Below, one piece after another: positions 37,217-46,906 of a stretch of DNA of 64,000 nt (within the stretch, counting starts at the first letter, position 1; the number at the start of each line of letters is the position of its first letter). This stretch comes from Gemmobacter sp. 24YEA27 (GTDB taxonomy: Bacteria; Pseudomonadota; Alphaproteobacteria; Rhodobacterales; Rhodobacteraceae). The notes under the pieces were generated by a model. It saw only the letters and a program-made list of their open reading frames with translations. It was not told the DNA's origin and did no database searches. The translations under genes were made by a program, and so were the position numbers. Location: assembly GCF_030052995.1 (NCBI RefSeq), contig NZ_JASJPW010000001.1, positions 2,656,001 to 2,720,000 of the forward strand. Direction: 5' to 3'.

Positions 37217-38215
37217 ATGCACCCGATTCAGGCCGATTTCCCCGCCACCCGCCACCGCCGCATCCGCCGGACGCCAGCGCTTCGGGCGCTGACGCGTGAG
37301 CATGAGCTTTCCGTGAATGACCTGATCTGGCCGGTCTTCATCCGCGAAGGGAGTGGCGTCGAAGAGCCGATCCATTCGCTGACCGGGGTGAACCGGCTGT
37401 CGCTGGACCGGCTGCTTATGCGCGCCGAAGAGGCCGCAAAGCTCGGGATCCCCGCGATCTGCCTCTTTCCCTATACCGATGCGGCGCTGCGCACCGAGAC
37501 CTGTGAAGAGGCGTGGAACCCAGAAAACCTCACCAATCGCGCGATCCGGGCGCTGAAACGCGAGATCCCGGATCTGGCGGTGATGACCGATATCGCGCTT
37601 GATCCCTATAATGCCAACGGGCATGACGGGTTTGTCGTGAAAGGCGAGATCCTCAATGACGAGACGGTCGCGGCGCTGGTGAAAATGGCGCTGGCCCAGG
37701 CCGAGGCGGGTGCGGATATCCTTGGACCGTCTGATATGATGGATGGCCGGATCGGCGCGATCCGCACCGGTCTCGAGGCCGCAGGCCACCGGAATGTCTC
37801 GATCATGTCCTATGCCGCGAAATATGCGAGCGGTTTTTACGGCCCCTTCCGCGATGCGGTGGGCGCATCCGGGCGGCTGGTCGGCGACAAAAAGACCTAT
37901 CAGATGGACCCGGCCAATGGCGATGAGGCGATCCGTCTGGTGGCGCGCGACCTCGCCGAGGGTGCCGATATGGTGATGGTAAAGCCCGGAATGCCCTATC
38001 TCGACATCTGCCACCGGGTGAAACAGGCATTTGGGGCGCCGACCTTCGCCTATCAGGTCTCGGGGGAATATGCGATGATCCGGGCGGCGGCGCTGAATGG
38101 CTGGATCGATGGCGAAAAGGTGATGCTGGAAAGCCTTATGGCGTTCCGGCGCGCCGGCTGTGATGGCGTGCTGACCTATTTCGCCCCCGAGGCCGCCCGG
38201 CTTTTGCGCGGCTGA
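37217..38215 (+). CDS. hemB: Delta-aminolevulinate dehydratase (porphobilinogen synthase)
   Basis: A 332-residue enzyme joining two 5-aminolevulinates into porphobilinogen for haem, bacteriochlorophyll and cobalamin. Schiff-base lysines lie in SYAAKYASGFYGPF (near 205) and MVKPGMPYLD (near 255). The loop that carries three zinc-binding cysteines in E. coli and animals reads DIALDPYNANGHDG, with Asp/Ala instead, so this is the zinc-independent type known from Rhodobacter and Bradyrhizobium. It is divergent from the membrane-protein gene, with about 170 bases between. Confidence 0.96.
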   Translation: MHPIQADFPATRHRRIRRTPALRALTREHELSVNDLIWPVFIREGSGVEEPIHSLTGVNRLSLDRLLMRAEEAAKLGIPAICLFPYTDAALRTETCEEAWNPENLTNRAIRALKREIPDLAVMTDIALDPYNANGHDGFVVKGEILNDETVAALVKMALAQAEAGADILGPSDMMDGRIGAIRTGLEAAGHRNVSIMSYAAKYASGFYGPFRDAVGASGRLVGDKKTYQMDPANGDEAIRLVARDLAEGADMVMVKPGMPYLDICHRVKQAFGAPTFAYQVSGEYAMIRAAALNGWIDGEKVMLESLMAFRRAGCDGVLTYFAPEAARLLRG

Positions 38216-38226
38216 CCGCCGGCCCG

Positions 38227-38260
38227 CGCAGGATCGGCGGGAAATGCCGCCGATCCTGCG
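38227..38260. repeat. 14-bp inverted repeat after hemB
   Basis: CGCAGGATCGGCGG, loop GAAATG, CCGCCGATCCTGCG; perfect pairing but no T run on either side. It may stabilise the hemB mRNA 3' end or act as a Rho-dependent stop. Confidence 0.5.
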
Positions 38261-38371
38261 GAGAATTGCGCATAACCGATGACAAACCGCAGATCCGCCG
38301 CTAGATTTAGCGGGAACGGGGCCGCAGAGCCTCTGCCGGATATGCCGGCAAAAACCATTGAGGGCAGAGCC

Positions 38372-38929
38372 ATGGAAAAGATCACAAGACGCGCAATGCT
38401 GGCCGGAGCCGGCTCGGCCACGCTGCTGACCGCCGCCTGCGGCAATGGTGTCGGCTCGAATGGTGCGGCGCAGATCGATGCGCGGGTGGATGCGACGCAG
38501 AACTATCTCTTCGGCCGCTACCCCGGCACGCGCGAGCTGGCGTCGCGTGCCAATGGCGTGCTTTACATGCCGCTGATGACCGAAGCGGGTCTGGTCTGGG
38601 GCGGCGCGTTCGGGCGCGGCGCGCTCAGGATCCAGGGCGCCACGGTGGATTACTATTCCGCGACCAAGGCCAGTGTCGGCCTGCAGATCGGCGCGCAGCA
38701 ATATGCCCATGCGCTGTTCTACATGACGCCGAACGCGCTGGAGGATTTCCGCCGCTCGACCGGCTGGGCCGCCTCGGCGGATCTGCGCTATGCCACGCCC
38801 GAGGAAGGCGCCTCGATCGGCAAGGCAACCACGGAAAGTGACCCGGTGGTCGCGCTGATCTTCGGCCAGCAGGGGCTGATTGCCGGCGCAACGCTTGCGG
38901 GCGTCAAATATACCCGCATCATTCCCTGA
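38372..38929 (+). CDS. SYLF/YSC84-domain lipoprotein
   Basis: A 185-residue protein. A twin-Arg-like start, KITRRAMLAGAGSATLLTAAC, ends in a lipobox. The mature part has the SYLF/Ysc84 pattern (LYMPLMTEAGLVWGGAFGRG, YYSATKASVGLQIGAQQY, a C-terminal GATLAGVKYTRI). The family binds phosphoinositides in eukaryotes; the bacterial role is unknown. The ATG at 38372 is preceded by GAGGGCAGAG. Six bases separate it from the dedA-type gene. Confidence 0.85.
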   Translation: MEKITRRAMLAGAGSATLLTAACGNGVGSNGAAQIDARVDATQNYLFGRYPGTRELASRANGVLYMPLMTEAGLVWGGAFGRGALRIQGATVDYYSATKASVGLQIGAQQYAHALFYMTPNALEDFRRSTGWAASADLRYATPEEGASIGKATTESDPVVALIFGQQGLIAGATLAGVKYTRIIP

Positions 38930-38935
38930 TCTGCG

Positions 38936-39505
38936 ATGACCCTTGAGGGCCTCCTGTCCCGCTGGGGTCTCGTCGCGGTCTTCTGGGGCTGCTTTTTCGA
39001 AGGCGAAACCGCCGCCATTCTTGGCGGCGTCATCACCCATCACGGGCTGAGCCATTGGGCGCTGACCGCGCTGAGCGCTTTCGCCGGCGCCTTCCTTGCC
39101 GATCAGATCTGGTTCCTGCTGTCCCGGCATATGCCGCGCGAGGGGCGCATCGGCAGCTGGCTGTGCCGGATGGCTGACAGGACAAAGGCAAGCTGGCTGC
39201 ATCAATGGCTCGCGCGCCATCCGGACGGGCTGACGCTTGCCTTTCGCTTTGTGCCGGGGACGCGGATCGTCGGGCCGGTCCTGCTGGCGCAGACCGCGAT
39301 GAGATGGCGGCGCTTTACCGCCCTGAATGCGCTGTCCTGCGCGGTCTGGGCGGTGCTGTTCACCGCTCTGGGCTATCATTTCGGGCGCGCGGTCACGCTG
39401 ATGCTGGGGCGGCTGCACGGGCTGCATCTGGGACTGATGCTGATGATGATCGCCGGGATCGGCCTTGCGCTGCATCTGATCCTGCAACGCAAGGCAAGAC
39501 GTTAA
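38936..39505 (+). CDS. DedA-family membrane protein
   Basis: A 189-residue protein with the DedA/SNARE-associated motifs: FFEGETAAILGG (E-x-x-x-P region variant) near 22, FAGAFLADQIWFLLSR near 50, and the conserved RFVPGTRIVGPVLLAQ near 103. Family members are proton-coupled phospholipid flippases needed for envelope homeostasis (known for UptA/DedA). It is likely co-transcribed with the SYLF lipoprotein. The next gene is convergent, with its stop directly adjacent. Confidence 0.9.
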   Translation: MTLEGLLSRWGLVAVFWGCFFEGETAAILGGVITHHGLSHWALTALSAFAGAFLADQIWFLLSRHMPREGRIGSWLCRMADRTKASWLHQWLARHPDGLTLAFRFVPGTRIVGPVLLAQTAMRWRRFTALNALSCAVWAVLFTALGYHFGRAVTLMLGRLHGLHLGLMLMMIAGIGLALHLILQRKARR

Positions 39506-40372
39506 TCAGCGCGGCAGGCGGCGGATCAGGCTTGAGGTGTCATTCCTGCCGCCGCCCATCAGCTGAACATCCTTGTAGAACTGATCGACCAGCGCGGTCA
39601 CCGGCAGGCTTGCGCCGATCTCTTCGGCGGTTTCCAGGCAGATGTTCAGATCCTTGCGCATCCAGTCGACGGCAAAGCCGAAATCGAACCGGTCCTCCAG
39701 CATGGTCTGATGCCGGTTCACCATCTGCCAGCTGCCCGCTGCGCCCTGCGAGATCACCTCGACCACGGCCTTGCCATCAAGCCCGGCCTTTGATCCGAAG
39801 GCCAGCGCCTCGGAAAGACCCTGCATCAGCCCGGCGATACAGATCTGGTTGACCATTTTCGCAAGCTGCCCTGCCCCCGCATCGCCGATCCTGCGGCAGA
39901 TCCGGGAATAGGCATCGATCACCGGGGCCGCACGGTCGTAATCGGCCTGAGACCCGCCGCACATGACCGAAAGGACGCCATTTTCGGCCCCCGCCTGGCC
40001 CCCCGAGACCGGCGCATCAACATAGCCAAAGCCGCGCGCCGCTGCGATCTCTGCCAGCTCTCGCGTCACCTTCGCCGAAACGGTGGTGTGATCGACAAAG
40101 ATCGCGCCCTTCCCCATACCGGCAAAAGCGCCCTCTTCGCCCAGACAGACCTCGCGCAGATCCTCGTCATTACCGACACAGGCCATGACGAATTCTGCAC
40201 CCGACGCCGCCTCTTTCGCACTCAGCGCCACATGGCCTTTGAACTTTGCCCCCCAGGATGCGGCTTTGGCCCCGGTGCGGTTCCACACCGTCACCTCATG
40301 GCCCTGCGCTGCAAGATGCCCGGCCATCGGGTACCCCATCACCCCCAGCCCGAGAAATGCCACCTTTGCCAT
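39506..40372 (-). CDS. NAD(P)-dependent beta-hydroxyacid dehydrogenase
   Basis: A 288-residue protein of the 3-hydroxyisobutyrate/tartronate-semialdehyde reductase family. Rossmann motif GLGVMGYPMAGHLA (7-20), substrate loop DAPVSGGQAGAENG near 118, catalytic Lys in GQLAKMVNQ near 168, and a C-terminal KDLNICLETAEE block. The cofactor-specificity loop reads WNRT, which favours NADPH. The exact substrate is unclear; succinic or glyoxylic semialdehyde reductases are close relatives. Confidence 0.88.
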   Translation of the reverse strand: MAKVAFLGLGVMGYPMAGHLAAQGHEVTVWNRTGAKAASWGAKFKGHVALSAKEAASGAEFVMACVGNDEDLREVCLGEEGAFAGMGKGAIFVDHTTVSAKVTRELAEIAAARGFGYVDAPVSGGQAGAENGVLSVMCGGSQADYDRAAPVIDAYSRICRRIGDAGAGQLAKMVNQICIAGLMQGLSEALAFGSKAGLDGKAVVEVISQGAAGSWQMVNRHQTMLEDRFDFGFAVDWMRKDLNICLETAEEIGASLPVTALVDQFYKDVQLMGGGRNDTSSLIRRLPR

Positions 40373-40456
40373 GATCCGCTCCTGTCGCCGTGAATTGCCC
40401 TTGGTTTCGTGATGGACTAGGAACCCTTTGGACCAAGGACGTCAAGGACAGGCCGG

Positions 40457-42928
40457 ATGCTCACCCTCTTTCGCTGGCTGATGCGGATTACCGCCGGGCT
40501 GCTTTTGCTTGCGGGCCTTGCCGTTCTGATCGGCTACTGGTTCCTGTCGCGCTCGCTGGTGGATTACAACGAGGGCTTCACCCTTGAGGGCATCTCGGCC
40601 CCGGTCGAGGTGGTCAGGAACAATGACTCGGTGCCGCATATCTTCGGCAAGAACGATCATGACACCTATTTCGCACTTGGCTTTGCCCATGCCCAGGACC
40701 GGCTCTGGCAAATGACCATGCTGCGCCGCACGGCCCAGGGCCGGCTGTCGGAAATTTTCGGCGAGCGGACACTGGCAGTGGATGAGCTGATCCGGCGCTA
40801 CGATCTCTACGGGCTCGCGCTGGAATCGGTGAAGGCGCAGGATCCCGAGACGCTGGCGGTGCTTGAGGCCTATTCGGCCGGGGTGAACGCCTGGATCAAT
40901 GAAGTGAACACGGGCGCGCGCGGGCGTGGCGCGCCGGAATTCTGGTTTTTTGCACCCGAGATCGCCGCCTGGGCGCCGGCCGATTCCATTGCGATCCTGA
41001 AGCTGATGGCGCTGCAACTGACCGGCATGGGGCAAAGCGAGGTCCTGCGTGCCCGCGCCTCGCTGGTGCTGCCGCCTGAACGGCTGGCCGATATCCTGCC
41101 GGAAGATCCGACCAAAGGCATCACCTCGCCCAGCTACGCGAGCCTTATCCCCGGCGTGCAGCCCGGCGACAAGCCGGTCGATTTCGCGCTCGGGCCGCTG
41201 TCGCCTCTGGTGGAGCCGGCGCTTTCGGGCGCGTCAAACGCCTGGGCTGCGATGGCGGGACGCTCGGCTGCGGGCGGTGCGCTTCTGGCGAATGATCCGC
41301 ATCTGGGCTTTACCGCGCCGACGATCTGGTATCTGGCGCGGCTGGAATTGCAAAAAGGCGGCGTGATCGGCGCGACGATCCCCGGCATTCCGGTGGTAAT
41401 GATCGGGCGCAGCGAAGAACTCGGCTGGGGCCTGACAACGGCCTATCTTGATGACCAGGACATCGTCATCGAAAAGCTGAACCCGGACAACCAGGAAGAA
41501 TATCTGCTCCCCGATGGCACATATGAGCGCTTTATCACCCGCCAGAGCGTGGTGCGGGTCAAGGACGGCGCGCCGATCACGCTGACCCTGCGCTGGTCGA
41601 GAAATGGGCCAGTGCTTTCGGGCAAGCAATATGACCTGCAATCGGTGACACCCACCGGCCATGTCGCGGTGATGTCCTGGACTGCGCTTTCCCCGGCAGA
41701 TACCTCGATGACGGCCGCCGTGCGGCTGATGTCGGCCAACACGGTCGCGGATGCGATCGAGGCCGGGCGGCTCTATGTCGCACCGGCGCAGAACTTGATG
41801 CTCGCGGGAAAAGACGGCATTGCGATGCAGCTGATCGGCGCCATGCCGATCCGTGACGCGGCCCATCCGAGCCAGGGTCGGATGCCATCGCCCGGCTGGG
41901 TCGAGGCCACCGGCTTCAAGGGGATCTTCCCCTATGAGGAAAATCCGCGCTTCGTGAACCCGCCCGAGGGCATTCTGGGGAACACCAATAACAAGACGGT
42001 CGACCGTCCCTTCCCCAATCATGTCAGCTTTACCTGGGGCGATACGCAGCGCATCCAGGCCTGGCTCGCGCTGATCCGCACCCGCGAGGTCCATACCCGC
42101 GAAAGCTTTATGGAGGCGCAGCTCGATACGATGAACCCGACGGCGCGGCTGTTGCTGCCGCTGATCGGGGCGGATCTGTGGTTCACCGGTGGGGCGGCAG
42201 AAACGGGCACAGCAGAGGAATTCCGCCAGCGCGCGCTCAAGCTGCTGGCGGCCTGGAATGGCGAGATGAGCGAACATGCGCCCGAACCGCTGATCGCCGA
42301 AGCCTGGCTCAGGGTGTTGATGGATCGGCTGATCCGCGATGAGCTCGGGCCGCTTGCGCAGAATTTCCGCCGCATCGACCCGGTCTTCCTCGAACGCGTC
42401 TATCGCAATATCGATGGTGCGGCGGTCTGGTGTGATGTGGTACAATCGGCGCCGGTCGAGACCTGCACCGATATGGCGCGGATGGCGCTGGACGAGGCGC
42501 TGATCGAGCTGAGCGAGACCTATGGGCGCAATATCGAAAGCTGGCGATGGGGCGATGCGCATCAGGCGACGCATGACCATCCCGTGCTGGGAAATATTCC
42601 CTTTGTCAGGTGGTTCGTGAATATCCGCCAGTCGACATCCGGAGGCGATGACACGCTGATGCGCGGTGTGACCAAGGGATCGGGGCCGGAACCCTATCTG
42701 AACGTCCATGGCGCCGGCTATCGTGGGGTCTATGATTTCGCCGACCCTGACAGCTCGATCTTCATCACGGCAACCGGACAGTCGGGGCACCCGCTGTCGC
42801 GCCATTATGATGATCTGGGCGAATTGTGGCGACGCGGCGAATATATCCCGATGTCGCTGGACCCGGACCTCGCCCATGCGGCGGCGGCGGGGGTGATGCT
42901 GCTGACCCCGGCTTCTGCGGCGGAATGA
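40457..42928 (+). CDS. Penicillin acylase family protein (Ntn hydrolase)
   Basis: An 823-residue precursor with an N-terminal signal/anchor (ITAGLLLLAGLAVLIGYWFL). The alpha region holds GFAHAQDRLWQMTMLRR near 78. Autocleavage would fall before Ser260 in SGASNAWAAMAG, the new N-terminal nucleophile, followed by LANDPHLGF. The beta chain contains NTNNKT and ending blocks GQSGHPLSRHY. Related enzymes cleave penicillins, cephalosporin intermediates or acyl-homoserine lactones, so substrate could be a quorum signal; the sequence alone does not decide. AAGGACAGG precedes the ATG. Confidence 0.92.
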   Translation: MLTLFRWLMRITAGLLLLAGLAVLIGYWFLSRSLVDYNEGFTLEGISAPVEVVRNNDSVPHIFGKNDHDTYFALGFAHAQDRLWQMTMLRRTAQGRLSEIFGERTLAVDELIRRYDLYGLALESVKAQDPETLAVLEAYSAGVNAWINEVNTGARGRGAPEFWFFAPEIAAWAPADSIAILKLMALQLTGMGQSEVLRARASLVLPPERLADILPEDPTKGITSPSYASLIPGVQPGDKPVDFALGPLSPLVEPALSGASNAWAAMAGRSAAGGALLANDPHLGFTAPTIWYLARLELQKGGVIGATIPGIPVVMIGRSEELGWGLTTAYLDDQDIVIEKLNPDNQEEYLLPDGTYERFITRQSVVRVKDGAPITLTLRWSRNGPVLSGKQYDLQSVTPTGHVAVMSWTALSPADTSMTAAVRLMSANTVADAIEAGRLYVAPAQNLMLAGKDGIAMQLIGAMPIRDAAHPSQGRMPSPGWVEATGFKGIFPYEENPRFVNPPEGILGNTNNKTVDRPFPNHVSFTWGDTQRIQAWLALIRTREVHTRESFMEAQLDTMNPTARLLLPLIGADLWFTGGAAETGTAEEFRQRALKLLAAWNGEMSEHAPEPLIAEAWLRVLMDRLIRDELGPLAQNFRRIDPVFLERVYRNIDGAAVWCDVVQSAPVETCTDMARMALDEALIELSETYGRNIESWRWGDAHQATHDHPVLGNIPFVRWFVNIRQSTSGGDDTLMRGVTKGSGPEPYLNVHGAGYRGVYDFADPDSSIFITATGQSGHPLSRHYDDLGELWRRGEYIPMSLDPDLAHAAAAGVMLLTPASAAE

Positions 42929-42999
42929 GCCACCGATCCCTCGCCGGACGACTGTTCCGGCGGGGGCATAATCGGTCAGGAGGAAGGGGCACGGGCGCC

Positions 43000-43440
43000 T
43001 CAGCGCGGGTGCGGCGCAAGGATCCAGAGCACGAAGGCGGCGGTCAGCGCGGCGATCATCGTGAACATGCCGGTGCTGTAAAACAGCGCGAAGCCGTCCC
43101 CCCAGCCGAAGGTGCCGCCGCTTACAGCCGTAAAGAATGTGCCGAGGCGGTTGCCGCCCCAGGCCCAGGCGGCGAGAAAGCCAAGGCTCATAAGGACGCG
43201 GCCGCCAAAGACGGTGAGCGCAACAACCGGCAGAACCGGCAGGGCCGCGATCAGGCATTCAAGCACGAGTCCGCCCGCCGTCAGCGGCAGGCCAGGCGTT
43301 TGCGGCAGCCCCTGCCCCGAACCGATCAGGCCCCGCGCCGCGCCAGAGGTCAGGATCATGAAATGCACGCCGGTCGCGAGGGCGGTACCGATCAGACCCG
43401 CCGCGAGGGCCTGCGTGAGCCTGGTCAGAGCCGCGCCCAT
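43000..43440 (-). CDS. Small integral membrane protein of unknown function
   Basis: 146 residues, four predicted helices (LAAGLIGTALATGVHFMIL, VLECLIAALPVLPVVALTVF, VLMSLGFLAAWAWGG, GMFTMIAALTAAFVLWIL). It starts inside the last 16 bases of hflX, so it is translationally coupled to it. In many alphaproteobacteria mazG follows hflX; here this gene occupies that place. No family recognised. Confidence 0.6.
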   Translation of the reverse strand: MGAALTRLTQALAAGLIGTALATGVHFMILTSGAARGLIGSGQGLPQTPGLPLTAGGLVLECLIAALPVLPVVALTVFGGRVLMSLGFLAAWAWGGNRLGTFFTAVSGGTFGWGDGFALFYSTGMFTMIAALTAAFVLWILAPHPR

Positions 43441-44858
43441 TCCTGCGCCTGCCTTTCATTCCATTGCACGGTGATCTGCCAGCCTTCATCGGTCTGATCC
43501 TCGCGGACCACGACACCGGTCTGATGCAGCCAGGCGCGTTTGCGGCCCTCGCTGAAGCCAAGCGCCAGCGCTTCCTCGCGGCGCTCGGCCTCGAAACTGG
43601 CGGAAATGGCGGTCAGAAGATCGGGAACGCCCTCACCGGTGAGCGCCGAGATCACGAATGTATCGGGGCGGGTCGCAGCCTGGGCCGCAAGCGCCTCGCG
43701 GGCGCTCGGATCGACGAGATCGAGCTTGTTCCAGATCTCGAATTTCGGCGTCTCTGGCGGCACGCCGAGCGAAGTCAGGATCTCTTCGACATCGGCGGCC
43801 TGTTCGGCGGTCTCGGGATGCGAGATGTCGCGGACATGCAGGATCAGATCGGCAGAGAGCACCTCTTCCAGTGTGGCGCGGAAGGCGGCGACCAGCTGGG
43901 TCGGCAGATCCGAGATGAAGCCAACCGTATCCGAGAGGATCACGCGGCGACTGCCGCCAAGAGCTCCGGGGATTTCCAGCGCCCGCATCGTCGGGTCGAG
44001 CGTGGCGAAAAGCATGTCTTTCGCCAGCACTTCTGCCCCGGTCACCCGGTTGAACAGCGTCGATTTACCGGCATTGGTATAGCCGACCAGCGCCACTATC
44101 GGGAACGGCACCTTGGCACGGGCCGCGCGGTGCAATTCCCGGGTGCGGACCACTTTCTCAAGCTGGCGGCGCAGCCGGATCGCCTGTTCGTCAATGGCGC
44201 GGCGGTCGTTTTCGCGCTGTGTCTCGCCTGGGCCGCCGACGAAACCGAAACCGCCACGCTGGCGTTCAAGATGGGTCCAGGCCCGCACGAGGCGGGTGCG
44301 CTGATAGTTCAGCGCGGCCAGCTCCACCTGCAACACGCCCTCGCGGGTGCGGGCGCGATCTGCGAAAATCTCGAGAATCAGCGAGGTCCGGTCAAGGAGC
44401 TTGACCTTCCAGTCCCGTTCGAGATTGCGTTGCTGTACCGGCGTCACCGGCCCGTCGATAAAGACGAGACCGATATTTTCCGCCTTCAGCCTTTCGCCGA
44501 TCTCTTCGACCTTGCCAGGGCCGAACAGCGTGGCGGGCACGGTTTTCGAAACCTTAACCACCTGGGACCAGACCACATCCATATTCGGAAGCGCTGCGGC
44601 AAGGCTGACGGCTTCGGCCAGACCATGTTCGGGAAGACGGCGGGTCTGGCGGCTGCGGATATCGGGATGCAGAACAACTGCCCGCGTCTTTTCAGTCGCG
44701 GTCAGTTGCCATTTGCTCCGCTCTGCCCTGAGCGCGGACAGGTCGGAGAACAGATCATCATCTTCCATCCAGCCGGAAGATCCGGGCGCGTCCTGAAATT
44801 CTGGCCCTTCTGAATTTTCAGGGGGATCGGATGCGGGATCGGAGGGCTTATTAATCAA
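43425..44858 (-). CDS. hflX: GTPase HflX (ribosome-splitting/recycling)
   Basis: A 477-residue GTPase that rescues stalled ribosomes. The N-terminal domain contains [16 protein letters not shown]; a coiled linker with [21 protein letters not shown] segment follows ([17 protein letters not shown]); G1 is GYTNAGKST near 245, G3 DTVGF near 293, G4 NKLD near 368. The start is TTG at 44858, sharing bases with the hfq stop (TTGA) and preceded by GAAGG; an internal ATG at 44768 is the alternative. The N-terminus has about 30 extra acidic residues. Confidence 0.93.
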   Translation of the reverse strand: MINKPSDPASDPPENSEGPEFQDAPGSSGWMEDDDLFSDLSALRAERSKWQLTATEKTRAVVLHPDIRSRQTRRLPEHGLAEAVSLAAALPNMDVVWSQVVKVSKTVPATLFGPGKVEEIGERLKAENIGLVFIDGPVTPVQQRNLERDWKVKLLDRTSLILEIFADRARTREGVLQVELAALNYQRTRLVRAWTHLERQRGGFGFVGGPGETQRENDRRAIDEQAIRLRRQLEKVVRTRELHRAARAKVPFPIVALVGYTNAGKSTLFNRVTGAEVLAKDMLFATLDPTMRALEIPGALGGSRRVILSDTVGFISDLPTQLVAAFRATLEEVLSADLILHVRDISHPETAEQAADVEEILTSLGVPPETPKFEIWNKLDLVDPSAREALAAQAATRPDTFVISALTGEGVPDLLTAISASFEAERREEALALGFSEGRKRAWLHQTGVVVREDQTDEGWQITVQWNERQAQEWARL

Positions 44859-45088
44859 TCTTCGCCTTCATAAAGATTGATGGGCGCACCGGGCATGATG
44901 GTCGAAATCGCGTGCTTATACACGAGTTGCGATTGACCGTCGCGCCGCAGCAGCACGCAGAAATTGTCGAACCAGGTGATCACACCCTGCAGTTTGACCC
45001 CGTTGATCAGGAAGATCGTCACCGGAACCTTGGCCTTGCGGACATGGTTCAGGAAGGCGTCCTGGAGGTTCTGTTTATCGCCAGCCAT
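44855..45088 (-). CDS. hfq: RNA chaperone Hfq
   Basis: 77 residues. Sm1 motif [20 protein letters not shown] with NGVKLQG, Sm2 motif [12 protein letters not shown] containing the conserved YKHA(I) proximal-face residues. The C-terminal tail is short, as in Rhodobacter Hfq. It is between trkH and hflX on the same strand, and hflX overlaps its stop. It is needed for sRNA regulation, including photo-oxidative stress and nif regulation in relatives (family knowledge). Confidence 0.97.
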   Translation of the reverse strand: MAGDKQNLQDAFLNHVRKAKVPVTIFLINGVKLQGVITWFDNFCVLLRRDGQSQLVYKHAISTIMPGAPINLYEGED

Positions 45089-45322
45089 TGTTTGTTTTGC
45101 CTTGCGCCTGGGCCCGCTTCACTTGCGGGTTTGAGAAATCCGGTGAGGCCGGCGGAACACCCGCATCAAGCCCACCTCGCCCGGATGCGGAAAAACCGAC
45201 CGGGTTGCGCGAATAATAGGAATGTTGCGCATGGTTTCCAGAGATGAAATGCAGAATCTGCACCTGGTTGTGACCTGAGAGCGTCAGACTGTTGCGCAAA
45301 AGCCCGTCAAAGCCCCGACTTC

Positions 45323-46906
45323 TCAGCGCCCTGCCTTGCCCGACCATGGGGCTGACCAGCCTCCCGACCAGTTGCCCGGTGCGATCAGCGCGATCAGCGC
45401 CAGTGTCTCCACCCGGCCAAGCACCATGGTCAAAGCGAGAATCACCTTCACCGGGGCGGACAGCGCCGCCCAGGACAGCGGCTCGGCCCCGGCAAGCCAG
45501 GCGAGCTGGCCGGTGGTGGTCAGGGCCGAAAGGCAGAAGATCAGCGCCTCGGTGAACCGCAGTCCGAACAGGGTCAGCGCGGCGGTGATCAGGCCGACCG
45601 ATATCGCGAAAAGCATAAAGAAAATCCAGGCGAACCAGGCGCCGCGCCCGGCAAGCCTGCGCGCCTCGGCGCCGCTGCCGATGGAATGCGGGTGGATGAT
45701 GCGTTCCAGCTCGCGCTTGCCCTGGAGGCCAAGCGCCCAGACCCGAAGAAGCGTCACCCCGCCGGCGGTCGTCGCCACCCCGCCGCCGATGATCGCAAGC
45801 CCCATCAGCATCAGCCCCGGCGATCCCATCCCCGCCCAGTTGCGCGCCGAACTCCACCAGATGCTTTCATAGCCGGTGGTGGTCAGGAAGGAGGCGGCGG
45901 TAAAGAGAGATCCCCAGAAGGCGCGGATCAGCGCGGCAAGGCTCTCCTCGCCGCCCGCCCCGGCATCCGCCACCAGATGGCGGAGCAGCAGAACGACGAC
46001 CACAAGCGAGATCAGGATCAGGCCGAGCCGGATCTCGGGATCCTGGCGCAGCGATCCATGCACCTGGCCTGGCAGGTTGAACGGCATCAGATGGCGGCTG
46101 AGCGCCAGCAGGAAGAAAAAGAAGATCAGCACCTCGCCCGCGAGGCCGGAATATAACACCGCCTGCCCCGTCCCCGCCGAGATGCCGCTGGTCGAAAGCG
46201 TTCCCATCGCATGGGTCAGCGCGATCAGCCCGTTTTCGCCCGCGATCAGCAACATGATCCACAGTGCGAAGGTCAGCCCGGCATAGACCGGCAGGATCGC
46301 TGAAGACGCACGGGTCAGCCGCTCGCGCGGGTCGGTCAACCCGCCGGCGCGGCCGATCAGCTGGCTCTTTTGCCCCGGAAGCTGCCCCGAGATCACCTCG
46401 GCCCCGCCGAGGTTCAGAGGTGCGAGCACCGCCCAGGCCGCGATCAGCACGAAATAGGCGCCGAGCCAGCCCGCCATCGCCCGCCACAGATGGACAGAAG
46501 CCGGCAGCCGGTCGGGTGCATAGCCGGTGGCGCCGGTGGTGGTGAAAGACGAGATCATCTCGAACCACAGATTGAGCAGCGTGGTGTCGCGGATCAGCGG
46601 CACCAGCGGCAGGGCGAAGGCGACAGGCAGAAGAGCATAGGTTCCCGCCAGTGCTGCCAGCTGACTATGGGCGGAATGGCGGCGCTTTGGGTCGCGGGTC
46701 ACCATGGCCAGCATCACGGTCAGCACGACAAGGAGGAGCCCGGAATAGAAAAAGCTCTGCGCCGTGCGGTGATCACTCAGGCTTGCGGCATGGGCCGCCG
46801 GGATCCAGCACAGGACCCCGACGACGCCCAGAGCCAGCACCAGAAGCGGCACATCCCATAACAGCGGGCGCCTGCCACCCCGCGGGAGCCCGGCCAGCGG
46901 CCGCAT
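45323..46906 (-). CDS. trkH: Trk potassium uptake membrane subunit TrkH
   Basis: A 527-residue K+ channel-like transporter made of four M1-P-M2 repeats. Selectivity-filter segments are visible: SSFTTTGATGYAP (first), GTLSTSGISAG (second), SFLTTTGYESI (third) and SALTTTGQLAW (fourth). It shares one base with the trkA stop, so both subunits are coupled. The C-terminus after GRVETLALIAL is a little longer than usual. The 234 bases to hfq contain no other gene. Confidence 0.92.
   Translation of the reverse strand: MRPLAGLPRGGRRPLLWDVPLLVLALGVVGVLCWIPAAHAASLSDHRTAQSFFYSGLLLVVLTVMLAMVTRDPKRRHSAHSQLAALAGTYALLPVAFALPLVPLIRDTTLLNLWFEMISSFTTTGATGYAPDRLPASVHLWRAMAGWLGAYFVLIAAWAVLAPLNLGGAEVISGQLPGQKSQLIGRAGGLTDPRERLTRASSAILPVYAGLTFALWIMLLIAGENGLIALTHAMGTLSTSGISAGTGQAVLYSGLAGEVLIFFFFLLALSRHLMPFNLPGQVHGSLRQDPEIRLGLILISLVVVVLLLRHLVADAGAGGEESLAALIRAFWGSLFTAASFLTTTGYESIWWSSARNWAGMGSPGLMLMGLAIIGGGVATTAGGVTLLRVWALGLQGKRELERIIHPHSIGSGAEARRLAGRGAWFAWIFFMLFAISVGLITAALTLFGLRFTEALIFCLSALTTTGQLAWLAGAEPLSWAALSAPVKVILALTMVLGRVETLALIALIAPGNWSGGWSAPWSGKAGR

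Noticed and set aside
41234..43258. A 674-codon minus-strand open frame
   Set aside because: Antisense to the penicillin-acylase gene and no recognisable domain or start site.
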